Source of the DNA: Litsea cubeba
Taxonomy: Eukaryota; Streptophyta; Magnoliopsida; Laurales; Lauraceae
Assembly: GCA_012931725.1 (NCBI GenBank)
Contig: WHSA01000561.1
Span: 132,290-196,289, forward strand
Length of the DNA: 64,000 nucleotides
Reading direction: 5' to 3'
Below are positions 31,364-44,246 of the stretch, in pieces. Position 1 is the stretch's first letter. The number at the start of each line of letters is the position of its first letter. The notes beneath the pieces were generated by a model that was not told where the DNA came from, made no database searches, and saw nothing but the letters and a program-made list of their open reading frames with translations. Both the position numbers and the translations under genes were made by a program.

Positions 31364-32398
31364 ATATGAAATTTATTACTCTTATATATTTGAAATTCAT
31401 GTTTAATGAATGGCATTTGATCTTTTAGATATATTTTTGTTCTAAAGTCTCTTGGATTTAAAAGTTAAAAAGGAAAAAGCGTATCAATTATCTATATCCT
31501 ATCATTGCATTAGCTGATGGCCCACTAGCTAAGAATATTATTAGCTTCCTGATAATCCCTTAACTGACTATTGTTAGCTGAACAATGTGCTAATTAATCA
31601 ATACTATTTCGTTGCTCGACAATCTCTTGATTGTGACTGTCAATTGGTTATAGGTCCGCTAGCTAATTATCTTGTTAGGTCCTTAACAATCCACAGTTAA
31701 TTGTTATTTGGCTTACAATTGAGTACTAGCTAGTTAACTATGCTGCAAGCTTCTTGTCAATTTCTTAACTGACTGTCAACTTACTAACAGTCAAGCAAAC
31801 ATAGCATGCTACTATGTAACAAAACTTAAATGTTACTAACTTCCTGATCATCCCTTGGCTAACTGTTGGCTTGAGGATTGGAGACCTTTTCAAATTGAGC
31901 CCTTGTTTCAACATTGGATCTTTGGGACTTTCTTTATGTATGTATAAAAAATTATTTTCATGAAAATTGGAGTACATATGCAATCATTTTACCCTAAATC
32001 ATGATTTTATAAAACATATGCAATCGATAAACTGCACTTGGGAATTGGTCAACTTCAAATGGGAATCCACCTGACTTGCTCCTATTATGGGGGGATTTGG
32101 TAATGTTTTGGTTAGGTTTGGGTCAAGCATGATTTTCAATACTCTAACCCAAGTCAGTTCAAGGTGGGATTGAGTTTCGGCTGTGCCTAGCTGGCCTTGT
32201 TTGTCTTTACTTTATATGTCAATCAATAATGTTTTGTATCGAGAACGCCGTTAGCATGGCCAAACTATGATATTCTCTCACAAGAGGGTTTGCATATGCC
32301 CCTCTGTACGGATTAGTTATCGGCTGTCCAGAATCAAGTGTCACTTGGCCTCAAGATTAAAGACTTTTTTGTTGGGCTGGGCGGTAGATATCCTGGAT
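31364..32398. other. AT-rich spacer, no gene recognised
   Basis: Many 'gctaattaat' and 'taactgact' variants at 31500-31800, but no regular repeat. Frames of 64-72 codons show no motif. Confidence 0.45.
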
Positions 32399-32407
32399 TA
32401 TAAAATA
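32399..32407 (+). repeat. 9-bp target-site duplication TATAAAATA (left)
   Basis: Identical to 40165-40173. Confidence 0.88.
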
Positions 32408-32545
32408 GGGATTTTTACCAAAAAAGTGTTGGTATACACGTATTATACTGATTTAGTGTGAAATACAAGGTAATGTCGATTTTGGTGTTCGTACAGCGTT
32501 TGGGACGATAATGCCCTCATGTTTTCGAACAACATCGTCATCTAC
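32408..32545 (+). repeat. MULE left terminal inverted repeat
   Basis: Reverse complement of 40030-40164; the first 75 bases are highly similar, and the inner part diverges but ends in the shared 'acatcgtcat'. Confidence 0.9.
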
Positions 32546-33429
32546 TGCAACCCTTTAATCCTCGTTCCCGCCTGAGCTTCTCCTGCCCCTCCCGCGTCTT
32601 CATCTCCCCCGCCTTTCCTCTCCCTCTATGCATGCCTTCTCCGTTCTCCCCTCTCTCATTCCCTCTGGCCTACTCTCTCCTTCCCTGTCGCTTCCTCTCT
32701 CCTTCCCTCGGCTCGCTGCTCTCCATTTCCCTCAGCTCCCTGCTCTCTCTTTTCCTCTTCCTCTCCGGCTTCATCCTTCACCGTCAGAACCATCGAATTA
32801 ATGGCCAGGAATCAAAGGGCAGCACCATCATATGAATAAATCGAGGGCCCAGATGATACATTGCCCCTGATCGTTGAAGCTGCTGAACTTGTACGCCCAG
32901 GTTTTTCAATGTATGTTTACAATGTTTTCTCTTGTCGTTTTATCCAGCACCACATCTCAATCTATTCCCACATCTCAATCTATTCCCACATCTCTTGTCA
33001 TTTTTCCCTCTCAATAAAATTACTTTGTTCATTTACAAGTATTCTCGACAGTCATTTACATAGAATGTAGTGATTTATTTCCTAGTAAATAATTATGTGT
33101 AGAACATTGTCATAGAAAAAAAGAACCATGTTTCCCATCTATTTGTCGGGTTTGATCAGCGAATTACTAATGGCCATTTTCCCAAGTTGATAATATTAGA
33201 TTCCAATACTAAGGACTAACAATCAGGTTACCGCACAACGTTAAGAGTGCTGGAGAAAATTAATTTGTTAACACACCTATTTGTATGTTGTAGTGATCCT
33301 GTTGTCATATAAATGAGGTTACAATCAATATATGGGTGAAGTCCGTAATTCTTTCCTCATTATTCAAGCACTCCAATATATAATCATTATCGTTTTGTTG
33401 TGGGCTGCAAAAAATTGTAAGTGTATCTT

Positions 33430-34300
33430 TAAATTACTGAAACGATATCGTTATCAAAAAAATTGAAATCAAAAGTCCTTCTCACTGTTCATCCAGCTGA
33501 ATATAAAGTCAGCAATGTTTTGTTGTCGGATACATAAATATTGATATAAGAAAATAACAAATATGGTGACAATATAGTTATCAAAGAACAATTTCCTTTA
33601 GCTCAAAATTGAGTGCATTTGTGAATCGTCTTCATTGTATATGCATCTCAATACAAAGTAACCACTGTTGTGTTGTTGGACACCACAATTAGATGAGGAA
33701 AAAAAAAGTGATACCATTATCAAAGAACAATTTCATTTTTCTCAATAAGCGAAGTTGAGGAAAATGGTGAGTGCCTCTCATTGGTTATGTATTTTAATAT
33801 TAAGTCAGCAGTGTTTTGTTCGTATAAGTATGGTCAGGAAATTACTAATGGAGGTTTTCCCAAAGCGGGGTACTGCGATTCAAATTCTTTGTAGTAACAT
33901 ACAGGCATTAGAAATATGTTTAGAGTGCAGTATCAGACGTGAGTCCTTGCCACCGTTTATGCATCTCAATATAAAGTCATCACTTTTTACGTTGTTAGAT
34001 ACCGGATTTGTTTGAAGAAAATAAAAATTATAGTAGCGATATCGTTATCAAATGAGATTTCTCATAATTCACAATGGTCGAAATTGACTGGTTTTTGACT
34101 CCTTATCGCTGTTTATGCATCTAAGTATAAATTCGGCAATATTATGTTGTTTGACAAAAATAGCAGATGAATAACAAAAAAAAAATCATAGTACTATTGT
34201 TAACCAGCAATAATTTTTACTCCTCAGAGAAAGTTTAATACATCTCAATATAAAATTCCCAATATTCTGTCATTGGAAAACATATTCAACTGTAAAATGT
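33430..34300 (+). repeat. Degenerate tandem modules of about 150 bp with a palindrome
   Basis: Six diverged copies share 'atgcatctcaatataaagtc' (near 33491, 33643, 33783, 33959, 34115, 34243) and a 'taacgatatcgttatc'-type palindrome (33441, 33575, 33709, 34035, 34187). Further scattered copies lie at 35150-37260, some inverted. Confidence 0.75.
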
Positions 34301-34606
34301 CCATATCTTGAAATCAATTATTCCTTGTATTCTGATAACTTATCGGGTAATGACAATAATGGAGTTTGCTTTATAAATCATTTAATATTGTTTAACAATT
34401 GTGTTTTAGTCAATAGCATTGGTTTTGGTTTATTAGTCCATCTGCCTTAAGTTACTGAATACTGTCCGTTTGTGCAAATCGTTTATGCATCTTTTAATAG
34501 AGTCGCCTGTGATGTCACTACTAGGAGTGAATTATGGTGGTGCCCACTTTGGAACATATCAAATTGTGTTGGATTAGAGCACTTATGATTAATCTTGCAT
34601 GTGTCT

Positions 34607-34740
34607 GTCAATTTAGTTAGATAGCTTGTAGTTTTGCTTATCAAGACTATGTGCCTGCACTTATGATAACCCGATCAGATGCCTGCCAATTTAGTTAGAT
34701 AGCTAGTAGTTTTGCTTATCAAGACTATGTGCCTGCAGCA
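34607..34740 (+). repeat. Direct duplication before the MULE ORF
   Basis: Two copies of about 60 bp containing 'gttttgcttatcaagact' and 'atgtgcctgca', about 76 bp apart. The second ends in gcagcag right before the ATG at 34743, which resembles a splice acceptor. Confidence 0.8.
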
Positions 34741-34742
34741 GG

Positions 34743-35096
34743 ATGTCCGATCGTGATTTACTAGTTATCCTCCATTCCGGTGGAAAATTAGTTTGGGATA
34801 ATGGAAGTCCAATTTACAATGGAGGTTGCCCAAAGATGGCGTTCTTGAAAAGATCCATAATGTTTTCTCAATTGGTCCAAAAAGTCCACGATCTCTGTAA
34901 TGGGAACAAGCTAGGACATGTCCCAAGTATACAATACCTTCATCAGAATGATAAGTTATGCACTTTAGTTGCCATAACAAACGATGAAGATGTAGAGATT
35001 ATGTTCAGAGCATCTGCGGTGGATGCCAGTGCAGTGTACCTATACATCCAACCAAATGCGGTTCATACAATAGATCATCAAAGTAATGAACAATAA
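34743..35096 (+). CDS. MULE transposase N-terminal (PB1-like) fragment
   Basis: 117 codons. LLVILHSGGKLV at the start, a basic Phe-rich middle and the LVAITNDEDVEIMF segment resemble the ubiquitin-like/PB1-type N-terminal domain common in plant MULE (MuDR-type) proteins. That domain precedes the DNA-binding and DDE domains, which are missing: the frame stops after NHQSNEQ-type sequence and I see no downstream exon. It lies inside a MULE with intact TIRs, so it is probably a truncated or spliced accessory product. An upstream exon is possible because the ATG abuts a splice-acceptor-like site. Confidence 0.6.
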   Translation: MSDRDLLVILHSGGKLVWDNGSPIYNGGCPKMAFLKRSIMFSQLVQKVHDLCNGNKLGHVPSIQYLHQNDKLCTLVAITNDEDVEIMFRASAVDASAVYLYIQPNAVHTIDHQSNEQ

Positions 35097-35695
35097 AGAT
35101 ATCAATGAGTTTAAATTTTGTTCCTTATTTGTTTGAGTTGAATAGTGGGTCTTTCTTATTGTTTAAGCACCTCAATATAAACTTTATATTCTTTTTCTTA
35201 TTGAAAAAAAAATGAATGAAGAAACTATAAATGATAGTAACGATATCGTTATAAAAAATCAATGTTGCGCACAATATACAAGTTCGTATCAGAAGGAAAT
35301 CAACTTAGTATAATGTTAGGCATGTGAGTCACCCCTTACTACGCTGATTTATCCACTTGGGGGTTTTATTTCGTAGGCTTTTTTTTTATGATTGATGAGA
35401 GATATCGGTCTCATCTATCATATAGAGATTGGATAAGAAATTTTTTTTTTATGTTACTTGTTATGCTGATATTAAGTTGAAGTGTAAATCGCATCTATGA
35501 GTCCTTGATTTAATGATTTCAAATCGAAAAGTTGGGTTTTATGACTGAAACGGTAACGATGTTGTTACCCGATAATTTTGTTTTTTTACTTTATTTTGCT
35601 TTACAGCTAGTACATAAGTAGTAACTTCGTGTTCAGATGCGCAAACTTCCATCCAGATATGATGACATCTCTTCAAGATCATCTTTTCAATGTAT

Positions 35696-35719
35696 CATCA
35701 TAACGATATCGTTATGATG
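35696..35719. repeat. Perfect 24-bp palindrome
   Basis: The core AACGATATCGTT is extended symmetrically on both sides to 24 bases. It is the longest perfect version of the palindrome repeated in this MULE; 36499-36516 is an 18-bp version, GATAACGATATCGTTATC. Confidence 0.9.
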
Positions 35720-36949
35720 CTTGAATGATTTTTCATACATTTCGCGTATCCAACAATAAATTGGCAATATATTTATAATGCCATCCATAAACGATGTGTA
35801 CTCTTAAGTCTATAATTGACTTTCGTAATACAATAATACAATCATTTATTAACAGCGGTACTGTCGGTCATAATGTCATGCATAAATAATCTCATCAACC
35901 CAAATGCAATTAACTCCATATCTCCTTCCCTCATTACTACATGACAAAACAAGATTGTTATATAACTTTCATACTCGTCATCATGAATCGGAAAGATTTG
36001 AACTCTATGAGAATCGAGGTCTTATAAATGTGTACGATGCGTCTTTTAATTACTATATTTGATTAATGCTTACCAAAGTACTATATGAGAACAATGCTTT
36101 GGATTTAGTTTGACATGATCAACCATGAATAATAAATAGGCGGAATACAAGTTTTGCCCTTTACAAGTTATCTACAATACTATAATGAATTCAGCCTCTC
36201 CCAATTTTATCTTTAGGAGTGACAAATGTAGAAGAACTACTGATAGGAGAACTGGACAAGATAAAAGTATCACCTATTAAGGCATGATGTGGCAACTGAT
36301 GAACCAATGTCAAGACCCACAAAATACAATTGTGGACCATGAAAAGTATAATTCATCCATGCGGTGTTTGGTAAGATTTGAAAAATAAATTATCAGTGGT
36401 ACAATGAGTCTTTATTGCTGCTTTATGAATCTCAAAATAAAGTATTTTTTATCTTTTGACACAAAAATAAAAAAACTTATGTCAAAACTATAAATGATGA
36501 TAACGATATCGTTATCAAATAACGATGCAACATTCAAAATACAAGTTCGTATGAGTAGGAATTCAAGTTCGTATAATGTTAGGCATGCCTTGTTACCTCA
36601 ATACGCTGTTTTATCCCTTTCCTTATGTTTCCTATTGTCGTTTTTCTATGGTTGGTGAGGGATGTGAGCACGTTGATCATGTAGGGAGACACCCCAAATT
36701 ATTTTTTTATCACGCTACTTGACTTCTAATATTAAGTTGTAGTATGAATCATGAATGAATAACCATTTTCTATTTTTTGTATCTACAATTCTTATGCTTT
36801 GGTTCATGGCATCACTTTTACGCAATTTTGACAAGACACTGGGTCAAGTTGCGTTTTACTCTGAAGTGGATCTCACTTACCATCTTAAAGAACAATATAA
36901 CCGATGGTGTTTGTAATTCTTATCTTAAAAAAGTGCATTACAGTATACT

Positions 36950-38265
36950 ATAGTGGATTGAAAACCGAACAAAATAAGTCCAAAAAAAATATAGACTAGT
37001 ACTATCCTCACTAACATGGTCATTTTGATATTGTATAACATTGTTTACCATGTACTGGCCCACCAAAGAGGTGTCCAAACAACAACAAAATTAATGGTGA
37101 CTTTATATTGAGATGCATAAACAATAAGGAGGACTCACTATTTCACTCAAAATGTATTTTTCAAAATTTTATGATAACGACATCGTTACCATTATTTATA
37201 GGTTATTTTGATCAATTTTTTTCTGCATTCATAAAATGACAATGACTTTATAATGGGGTGCATAAACACTTGCCAGGAATGAATGGACTAAATCCCTGGA
37301 TTGTCCAAAGGGCCTACGATCTAATCTGGCCTGAGATCTCGAATGTAAACCTTACATTAACCCCTTCTTTAATCGAGCTCGTTCTGACAAGGTAATGCAA
37401 CAATCACTATGGTCGTATGTAGAAATCTCACTTTACTATTCTCTCAATTACTACTCTCTCATCTAATACGGGGATCAATGTGGATATCATTTACTCCCAA
37501 ATAGAACACTGTAGTTGATGGTGTAGGTGAATCTTATCCTTTTAACTCCCTTATTCTATGCCCTTAATAAGATACACTGCAATGAACTCTCATGATTTAA
37601 AAATCGAACAAACGAAGAAAAAAAAAGTCTAATAATTTCATCAATAACATATAATTGAGAACATGTACACACTGTTTAAACAAATCCACATCCATTAAGG
37701 AGGTGTACTAGTAGGGAGTTGAATTTGCATTTAAGACTAAACATTATACAAGTATTAAAAGATGACGTAAGAATCATGTTCAAATAAACCCACGCGTGCA
37801 ACAAATATATGTAGATGGGCCACTTTAAAAAAAAAAAACACATAGGAGTAGCAATTAGCATTCCTTCATGCAGTAATTTTTTCCATAGAGACTTTATCAA
37901 AATGTAATAGATCAATCAATTAAAAGTTGTTCAAGATAGGAAAAATATTTAAAGACAGGATGAAGACTATGACAACTTGTAAAATCCATGATCTTTGTTG
38001 CTATATGAGCATCCACAACATCTACTTGAATTAAAAACCATATGTGTAGGAAATAAATTTCGTATAATGTTAGGTCTGTGATTTTACCTTGGTAACATGC
38101 AATGCAATGAACTATCTTGAATTAAAAACCAATCTAATGAAAAAAAAAAAAGGCTAGTACTTTCATCAATAACATATCATTGAGATATTGTATCATTTTG
38201 TTCAAACAATTCAACGCCCATCAAAGAGGTGTGCTAGTAGGGAGTTGAATTTTGTATTTAAGAAA
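36950..38265 (+). repeat. Three direct repeats of about 130-165 bp in the MULE
   Basis: Copies at about 36950-37085, 37573-37745 and 38100-38262 share an 'aaaaccgaacaaa'-like start, 'catcaataacatat' and 'aggtgtgctagtaggg'-like segments. They alternate with shorter repeats containing 'taagaatcatg' and 'tatatgtagatgg'. Confidence 0.65.
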
Positions 38266-38689
38266 AAAAAAAACAAGAAAAAAAAAACAAAAAACATGGC
38301 TAGTAAACATAACCCAAGTAGCAAAACCTCACATAAGAATCATGCTGAAAACAACCGGTGTAAACAACAATTATATGTAGATGGCCAACCTGGCAAAAAA
38401 AAAATATATATATATATAAAAACAAGAGAACAAAAAAAAAAGAAAGAAGACATGCACAGCCTATTTACATGACAATTCCACAATAATCGTATCAAAGGAA
38501 AATGAATATAAGAATAAAAAAAATCAAGTAAGAATATTCTTACCATCACGCTCAAAGAAACCTATGTATATGACTAAACAAATCCACAATACATACATAA
38601 TAATAGTAACAGGCCAGGCTCCGCCTAGTATTGTACAAACCCTGCCCAACAAAGGTGACCTTTGCTTCCATCTATTTTTCAAATTACAA

Positions 38690-39165
38690 CACTCACACAC
38701 TCATCTAAATACCTGCGCTAAAATCAAGCTGGATCCCCGGTTCTTTCAATGTACACAGAAAAATCAATACCACCACATGAGGTAAGGGTACAAACACAAT
38801 ATATATAGATGGATGTCATAACATGACTTAGCATTGTTGGAGACAACTCCCGCATATCCCCTTGCACCTAGCATAATGAAATGTCCAAAATACTCATCAA
38901 ATAATCTCCCAAAACAAGATGAGAAATTTGTACCCAACCATAAACCTTGAAATTTGAATCCCAAGAAAGTCCAGTTCCACCATCATCTCAACCTCACATT
39001 CATCATCTCTATACTCCATCTTATATCATTCATCCCCGTCACCGATTTTTTTTCTAATTAAAGTACTCAAGCACTCGTCCTAATCCCACATAATCTACGC
39101 TAAAATCAAGCTCGATCCCTGGTTGTTTCCGTGGGGGATAAAACAATACCACCACATGAGTAAAG
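38690..39165 (+). repeat. Direct repeat pair near the MULE right end
   Basis: 'gctaaaatcaagct' followed by 'aataccaccacatga' occurs at about 38715-38785 and again at 39097-39160. Confidence 0.65.
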
Positions 39166-40029
39166 ATGGTACCAACAAATCTTCGCCCTTTTTAAAATGG
39201 TTTTCTCCATCCAAGTGAAACATGGTGGAGATCCAATACTAGAGGATAGTAGATAGTATTGAATCTACACAGTGGTATTCTCCATATGAGGTAAAGGAGA
39301 TTCCCGTATTTGTCATCTTCACCTCAGCCAAGTTGGCTTTTAGAGATATTTCAAACATTCCAGATATCATAGTAAAATTCAAACAAACAGACGTGCCTCC
39401 CTTTCCAATTTCGTTGTATGAAATTTATGGAACACCTTTAAGCAACAAAATACTACAGCCAGGGTTGAGATTGATGTACTACTGTTGGAGTTTGGTATAG
39501 GAATGAGGTACTAAATTAACATATTAACACAAAGATTGGATTTTCTTCTTTCTACTTCCAGACAACTACGGCTATTTATCTGTAAATACCCCAAACCAAA
39601 TCCCCTCTGCCGAACCCAACAATTCCAACAATCATTATAGATAATGAAGATGAAAACAAAACAAAAAAAGAAATAGAGAGAAGGTCCCAAAGATAAGAGC
39701 CGAACAAATCACCTTTTATCACTGAGGTTTTTGTTGAAATCACAAATGGAGGATGGTCTTTATCTCAGTCAGAAATCCACCAGAGGATTCGGTCGCAAAA
39801 TCTTCAAAAGCAGGGACCGGAGATGGAGCGCAGTAGCGGAGACACAGGGAGGGGAAAGAGAGCAGGGAGAGGAGAGGGATAGGGACGGCAGAAGCCGAGA
39901 CACAGGGAGAGGGGAAGAGAGAGCAAGGGAGGGAGAGGGAAAGAGCGCAGGAGCGAGCAGAAAAGGGCAGGAAAGGAGAAAGATAAGAGAGGAGAAGAGG
40001 AATTTCGTCCGTTTTAGGGCTGTGGAAAC

Positions 40030-40164
40030 ATGACGATGTCGTCCGAAATAGGGAGGGTAAAAGAGTAAAAAATCACCGTACGAAAACTAAAGTCGTCATT
40101 ACCATGTATTTCACACTAAATCAGTATAATACGAGTATACCAACACTTTTTTGGTAAAAACCCC
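40030..40164 (-). repeat. MULE right terminal inverted repeat
   Basis: Partner of 32408-32545, ending CCCC against the 9-bp TSD. Confidence 0.9.
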
Positions 40165-40169
40165 TATAA

Positions 40170-40201
<32 letters not shown>

Positions 40202-41463
40202 TTTCATGTTTTAAAATATAAAATCAGCCATCTACTTATACCTCTTATGGGGCGAGTTCGTATCACGGATATGAAACTCTTCACTGGTTGAATGAGCATG
40301 GGCAGTGCACATGCAAAATCCGGGTTGGCTTAAACCCAATTAGCTGACTTGACCCGTTGCCATCCCCACAATAAACCTTTGACTTAACTCTTTTAAAATT
40401 ATAATGTCAATCCACAAATTCAACCATGATGTGTCAAGATGCATAGGTTTTGAATAGTATGGGACCTAAAATTGTATTTAAAAAAAAAAAAAAGAAAGAA
40501 AGCCATTGGTATTAGGACAAAAAAATGAGGTGATCGTCAAACAAATCTCATTATAATATATTAAGCTGGAAGGTTTTGGATCTAATTTTAATTAGAAGCT
40601 ATTTCCGGTTTCTATAACTATTAGGAAGTTATATTCGGTTTCTACAACTACTAACATACTCTCCCTCCACTTTCCACTAATATACTTCCCCTACTTATAG
40701 AATCTCATATTCTCCCTTTCTCATATGCATAGAATCATATCTCTTCATGCTTACCCGTGATTAGCACGGATTTTCGTGCTAGTAGATCATTTTGTTAACA
40801 TAAACATCAGTGAAACGAGATAGATATGATGTGCGGTGATGGATTAGTTGGGTTTGGACCAAATTAGCCATGAAGTAAGATTTGTTTGCCTAAACTCTTC
40901 AAAATCGTAAAACATCGCAGGGGTTTGATATGGAATATGGTATATGAAATTTACGGGTCAAAAAACATGAATTCAATAGGGGGCCCATTGGCAAAGTAGG
41001 TTTAGGCCCGTCCATTCATGAGTGAGTCCAACCGATTTTGGGCCTAGGCCGAATGGAATACCTTACATGCCAATATCCTCATATTACTTTTTCTCGATCC
41101 ACATCCAAACGGACCCTAAGAACTCATTTCCCTTGTAATGTTTCAACTCCCCTTGGGGCCAAGTTGTGAATCCCTCACCTCTTGATCATTAGAACTGAGT
41201 GAGTTCTAGAAAGATCATGTATTTGCCTATGTTCAATTCATTATCAAAAAGTAAACAATATATTCTCAAAGGGTATACACTGCAGAAAGCTTGAGCCCAA
41301 GCTTCATGGGTTATAGTCCCACAGCATAATCCTTCCATGTTGCTTTAGGGGTGAAGCAACAGCTTCTTTGGAAATGGTTCATGTCCATTGTAGTTAAATA
41401 AACTCACTTCTAATTGCCTCTAAAAATTTAGGAAAAGGTTAATCAGTTCCTCATCAAAAGAAC
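40165..41463. other. 9-bp TSD, (AAT)n microsatellite, then AT-rich spacer
   Basis: The TSD is 40165-40173 and runs into an (AAT)n tract to about 40200. The rest has no supported gene. Confidence 0.5.
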
Positions 41464-41468
41464 AACAG

Positions 41469-44087
41469 TGTTACATCCCGTCCCAAATTAATGAAGATTA
41501 AGGCTAATTAATTGAGATTGATGCTAATTAAGCATGATTAATTGAGTTAATGTTAGTTAATGACCAAAAAGAGACAAACAAGTCTCTAATGATTGAATTA
41601 AGCATAATGAAATATAATGAATTTGAATGAAGTTAAGATCATGGAATTGAATTCAGGCTTAAACAAGTAGAAACAAGGACTTCTTCGTAAATACGGGTTT
41701 TCGCGTATTTCGTCGGATACGGTGACTCTTGATACCATCGCGTGTATCTCAATTAATGCGTCAACTTTCATAACATATACAATTAGTTTGACTTGAAATT
41801 GGTTAAGTGAGCCCTCATTTGACTTAAAGTATAAATAAGTGAAGAGTAGGGGACTTGTGTGCAAAAAGGGGTTATAAAGGTTTGGAATGAACTCAATGAG
41901 TTCATTCACTCATTCCATCTCAAGAGCCAACCCTAGGCTCATTTCTCTTCTCCTTTCATTGGTCTCCTTCAAGTGTGATTATTGGAGATTTGAAGTGGGT
42001 TTTGGAAGAGGGTTCATCTTCTTCATCTTCTTCCCCACCTTGTCTTCCATTTTGGAGCTAGAGCTTGAGAAAGACCTCAAGATTTCCTTCCATTGAACTA
42101 CAAGTGAGTAGTTAGTCTCTTTTATAGAACTTTCTAGTTCTATTGTATGGTTTAGAGAGGTTTCTAGCATCAATAGCTTATTAAATGCCTCTTTTGCATA
42201 TTTTATGAAATTAGGGTTTGGTTAGAAGGAGTTTGATCTCAAATCAAGCTAAGAAAAAGGGGTTTTGTCCAAAAAGCTTCAAGAGAGGCAAGTGCACATA
42301 GTTTCTATGTGATTTGTGTTAATATTATGCACATTTCATTGATTGAAAGTTTTGTGCAATTTCCATTATGATTTAGAATTGATTATTTTGTGATTAAATT
42401 ATGGATTGGAAGTGTATATATGTATATGTATGGTTGTATACATGTGTAAAATGGAAAGGGAGGAAAAATGGAGGAAAAGGAACCAAAGAATGCAAGAAGA
42501 AGGCAGAAATTCTGCACAGAATTTGGACCCAGGCAGCAGCTGGGCCCGCTTAAGCGAGCCATGGGCTCCGCTTGAGCGGACCAGCCTCTGGATGGGCTCC
42601 GCTCGAGCGGACCTGGGCTCTGTCAGGCTTGTCCGATTAAGCCCGGTTGGGTTTCATTTCGTGGTTTACTCAATGGTGGGATGCTTCTTATAAGCATAAT
42701 GGCTCTCTAAATTAGTTTTAAACTTAATTATGATGTGATTAGAATTTATTTGAATTCAATGGACAATAAAAGAAGGTTTTCAGTAATTGAACCATAAGTT
42801 TAATAATGTATTGAATGTTCGATCTGTTATGGACAAAAACCTCCATGAGTGATAATTATGAGGACTCTAATGTTCACATTATTTAAATGTGATGCCCATC
42901 AAGAATAGCACGTACATTAGATAATCAAGGGTTACACTTGAATGGTTGGTTGAAACTAAGAAAGAAACGAGTGGAATTGTTAATTATCCGAATTCCCTCA
43001 TTGACTTGTGTTTATGTTCATATCGTAATTAATATTGTTGAACTCTAGTGTAATGTCTAGGGTGACTAGTGTAATGTTTGGTCCTTTTAATTACTTGAGT
43101 GGACTTAGTATATTGAATTGAATCCAGAAATGGATTAAGGTATTAACTCTTGATTCTGGCACTACATAGCTATTTCATTAAAATGAATTGTAAATGAACA
43201 AATAACTATTCCTACTGCAGTAGATGGATTGGGGGCGTTCTGGAGCTCCGTGGTGATGCTTGTTGTCCCGGGACCGGGCACTAGTAGATCCCACAACAAT
43301 GAATGAACATTGAATGAGCGTCATTGAAAGAATATGACTAAATGATACCTTCCATTTGGAAGATAATTTCTTCCTTTGAGGGAAGATGAGAAAAGTGAAA
43401 TGTAATGAAATGAATGCTATTGTAGTTGCAAATTTATTGGTGTCTATTGATTGACTCTAATGTTATTATTGAAAAATAAATTGTTTAGAATTGTTAGAAA
43501 TGAAACTTAATGGATTAGTATATGTATTAACATGTACTATCATAGAATTGTATATACATTGTTGAACCGTCGTGTTCATTACTGTTATTGATGGCATTAC
43601 AGGCCCGTTTGCCCATGCCGGCTCTACAGCGGCACCAGCGCCAGCGGAGGAGACCACTCAGGTTCCTCCAGGAGGACTGATTAAATGGAACCGACGGGAT
43701 GCCATTTGACATAGATACCCGAGTGATATATGGACCGGAGATCCTCTATTTTGGGAATTTCTTTTTGGGATGGTTTAGATTCTTTTTGAAGGAAATTATT
43801 TTTGGAGAACTTGATTCGTGGTCACCCTGCATTGTATTTGAATATGCAGTGGTCGACGAAAATCACATGTATAAGAACCTTATTTTTGTTTAAGACCGTA
43901 AGTACATTCACGAATGGATGATGTTAAATATATATATATATGTTTTCCGCAATTTGTATATTTGACAGGATGATTGAATGATTATCCCTTGTGGACTCCG
44001 TTTTAACTTCGGTTAATTTGGGGTTTACGGGAGTAAGTATGGGACCACGACCCTGGGATTATCGGATCTCGGGCCCGGGTCGTGACA
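41469..44087 (+). mobile_element. Solo LTR, 2,619 bp (chromovirus-like ends)
   Basis: Starts TGTTACATCCCG, ends GGGTCGTGACA, and is flanked by a perfect 5-bp duplication AACAG (41464-41468 and 44088-44092). There is no internal region or polypurine/primer sites, so it is a solo LTR left by LTR-LTR recombination. A TATA-like tataaata lies near 41829. Three short palindromes of the type tccgctcgagcgga occur at 42545-42615. The ends resemble Tekay/Del-type LTRs; lineage is inferred. Confidence 0.85.
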
Positions 44088-44092
44088 AACAG

Positions 44093-44246
44093 TGTGCGCT
44101 GCAATGCTAGGGTTTTCCCCAAGGCTATCAACCTTTTCATGTGTGGGTGAGGGTGGGTAAGAGAAGTGGAACTCCATAGTAGAGACTACCTATTAATGAT
44201 TAGAACCATTAAAAATGAAGGCCGTTGCCTTTGGTGGGCTCAATCG
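44093..44246. other. Spacer
   Basis: No feature recognised. Confidence 0.4.

Larger units (their letters stand above)
32408..40164. mobile_element. Mutator-like element (MULE), 7.76 kb, probably non-autonomous
   Basis: Terminal inverted repeats of about 135 bp (32408-32545 and 40030-40164) begin GGGATTTTTACC and GGGGTTTTTACC. They are flanked by a perfect 9-bp duplication TATAAAATA (32399-32407 and 40165-40173). GGG ends, long TIRs and a 9-bp TSD are diagnostic of MULEs. CT-rich tracts sit just inside both TIRs. Inside are one transposase N-terminal-type ORF, palindrome-bearing modules and several long direct repeats. No catalytic transposase or SWIM domain was recognised. Confidence 0.9.

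Noticed and set aside
39731..40033. 100-codon Arg/Glu/Gly-rich frame
   Set aside because: Purine-rich tract just inside the MULE right TIR, mirrored by a CT-rich tract at the left end; not a gene.
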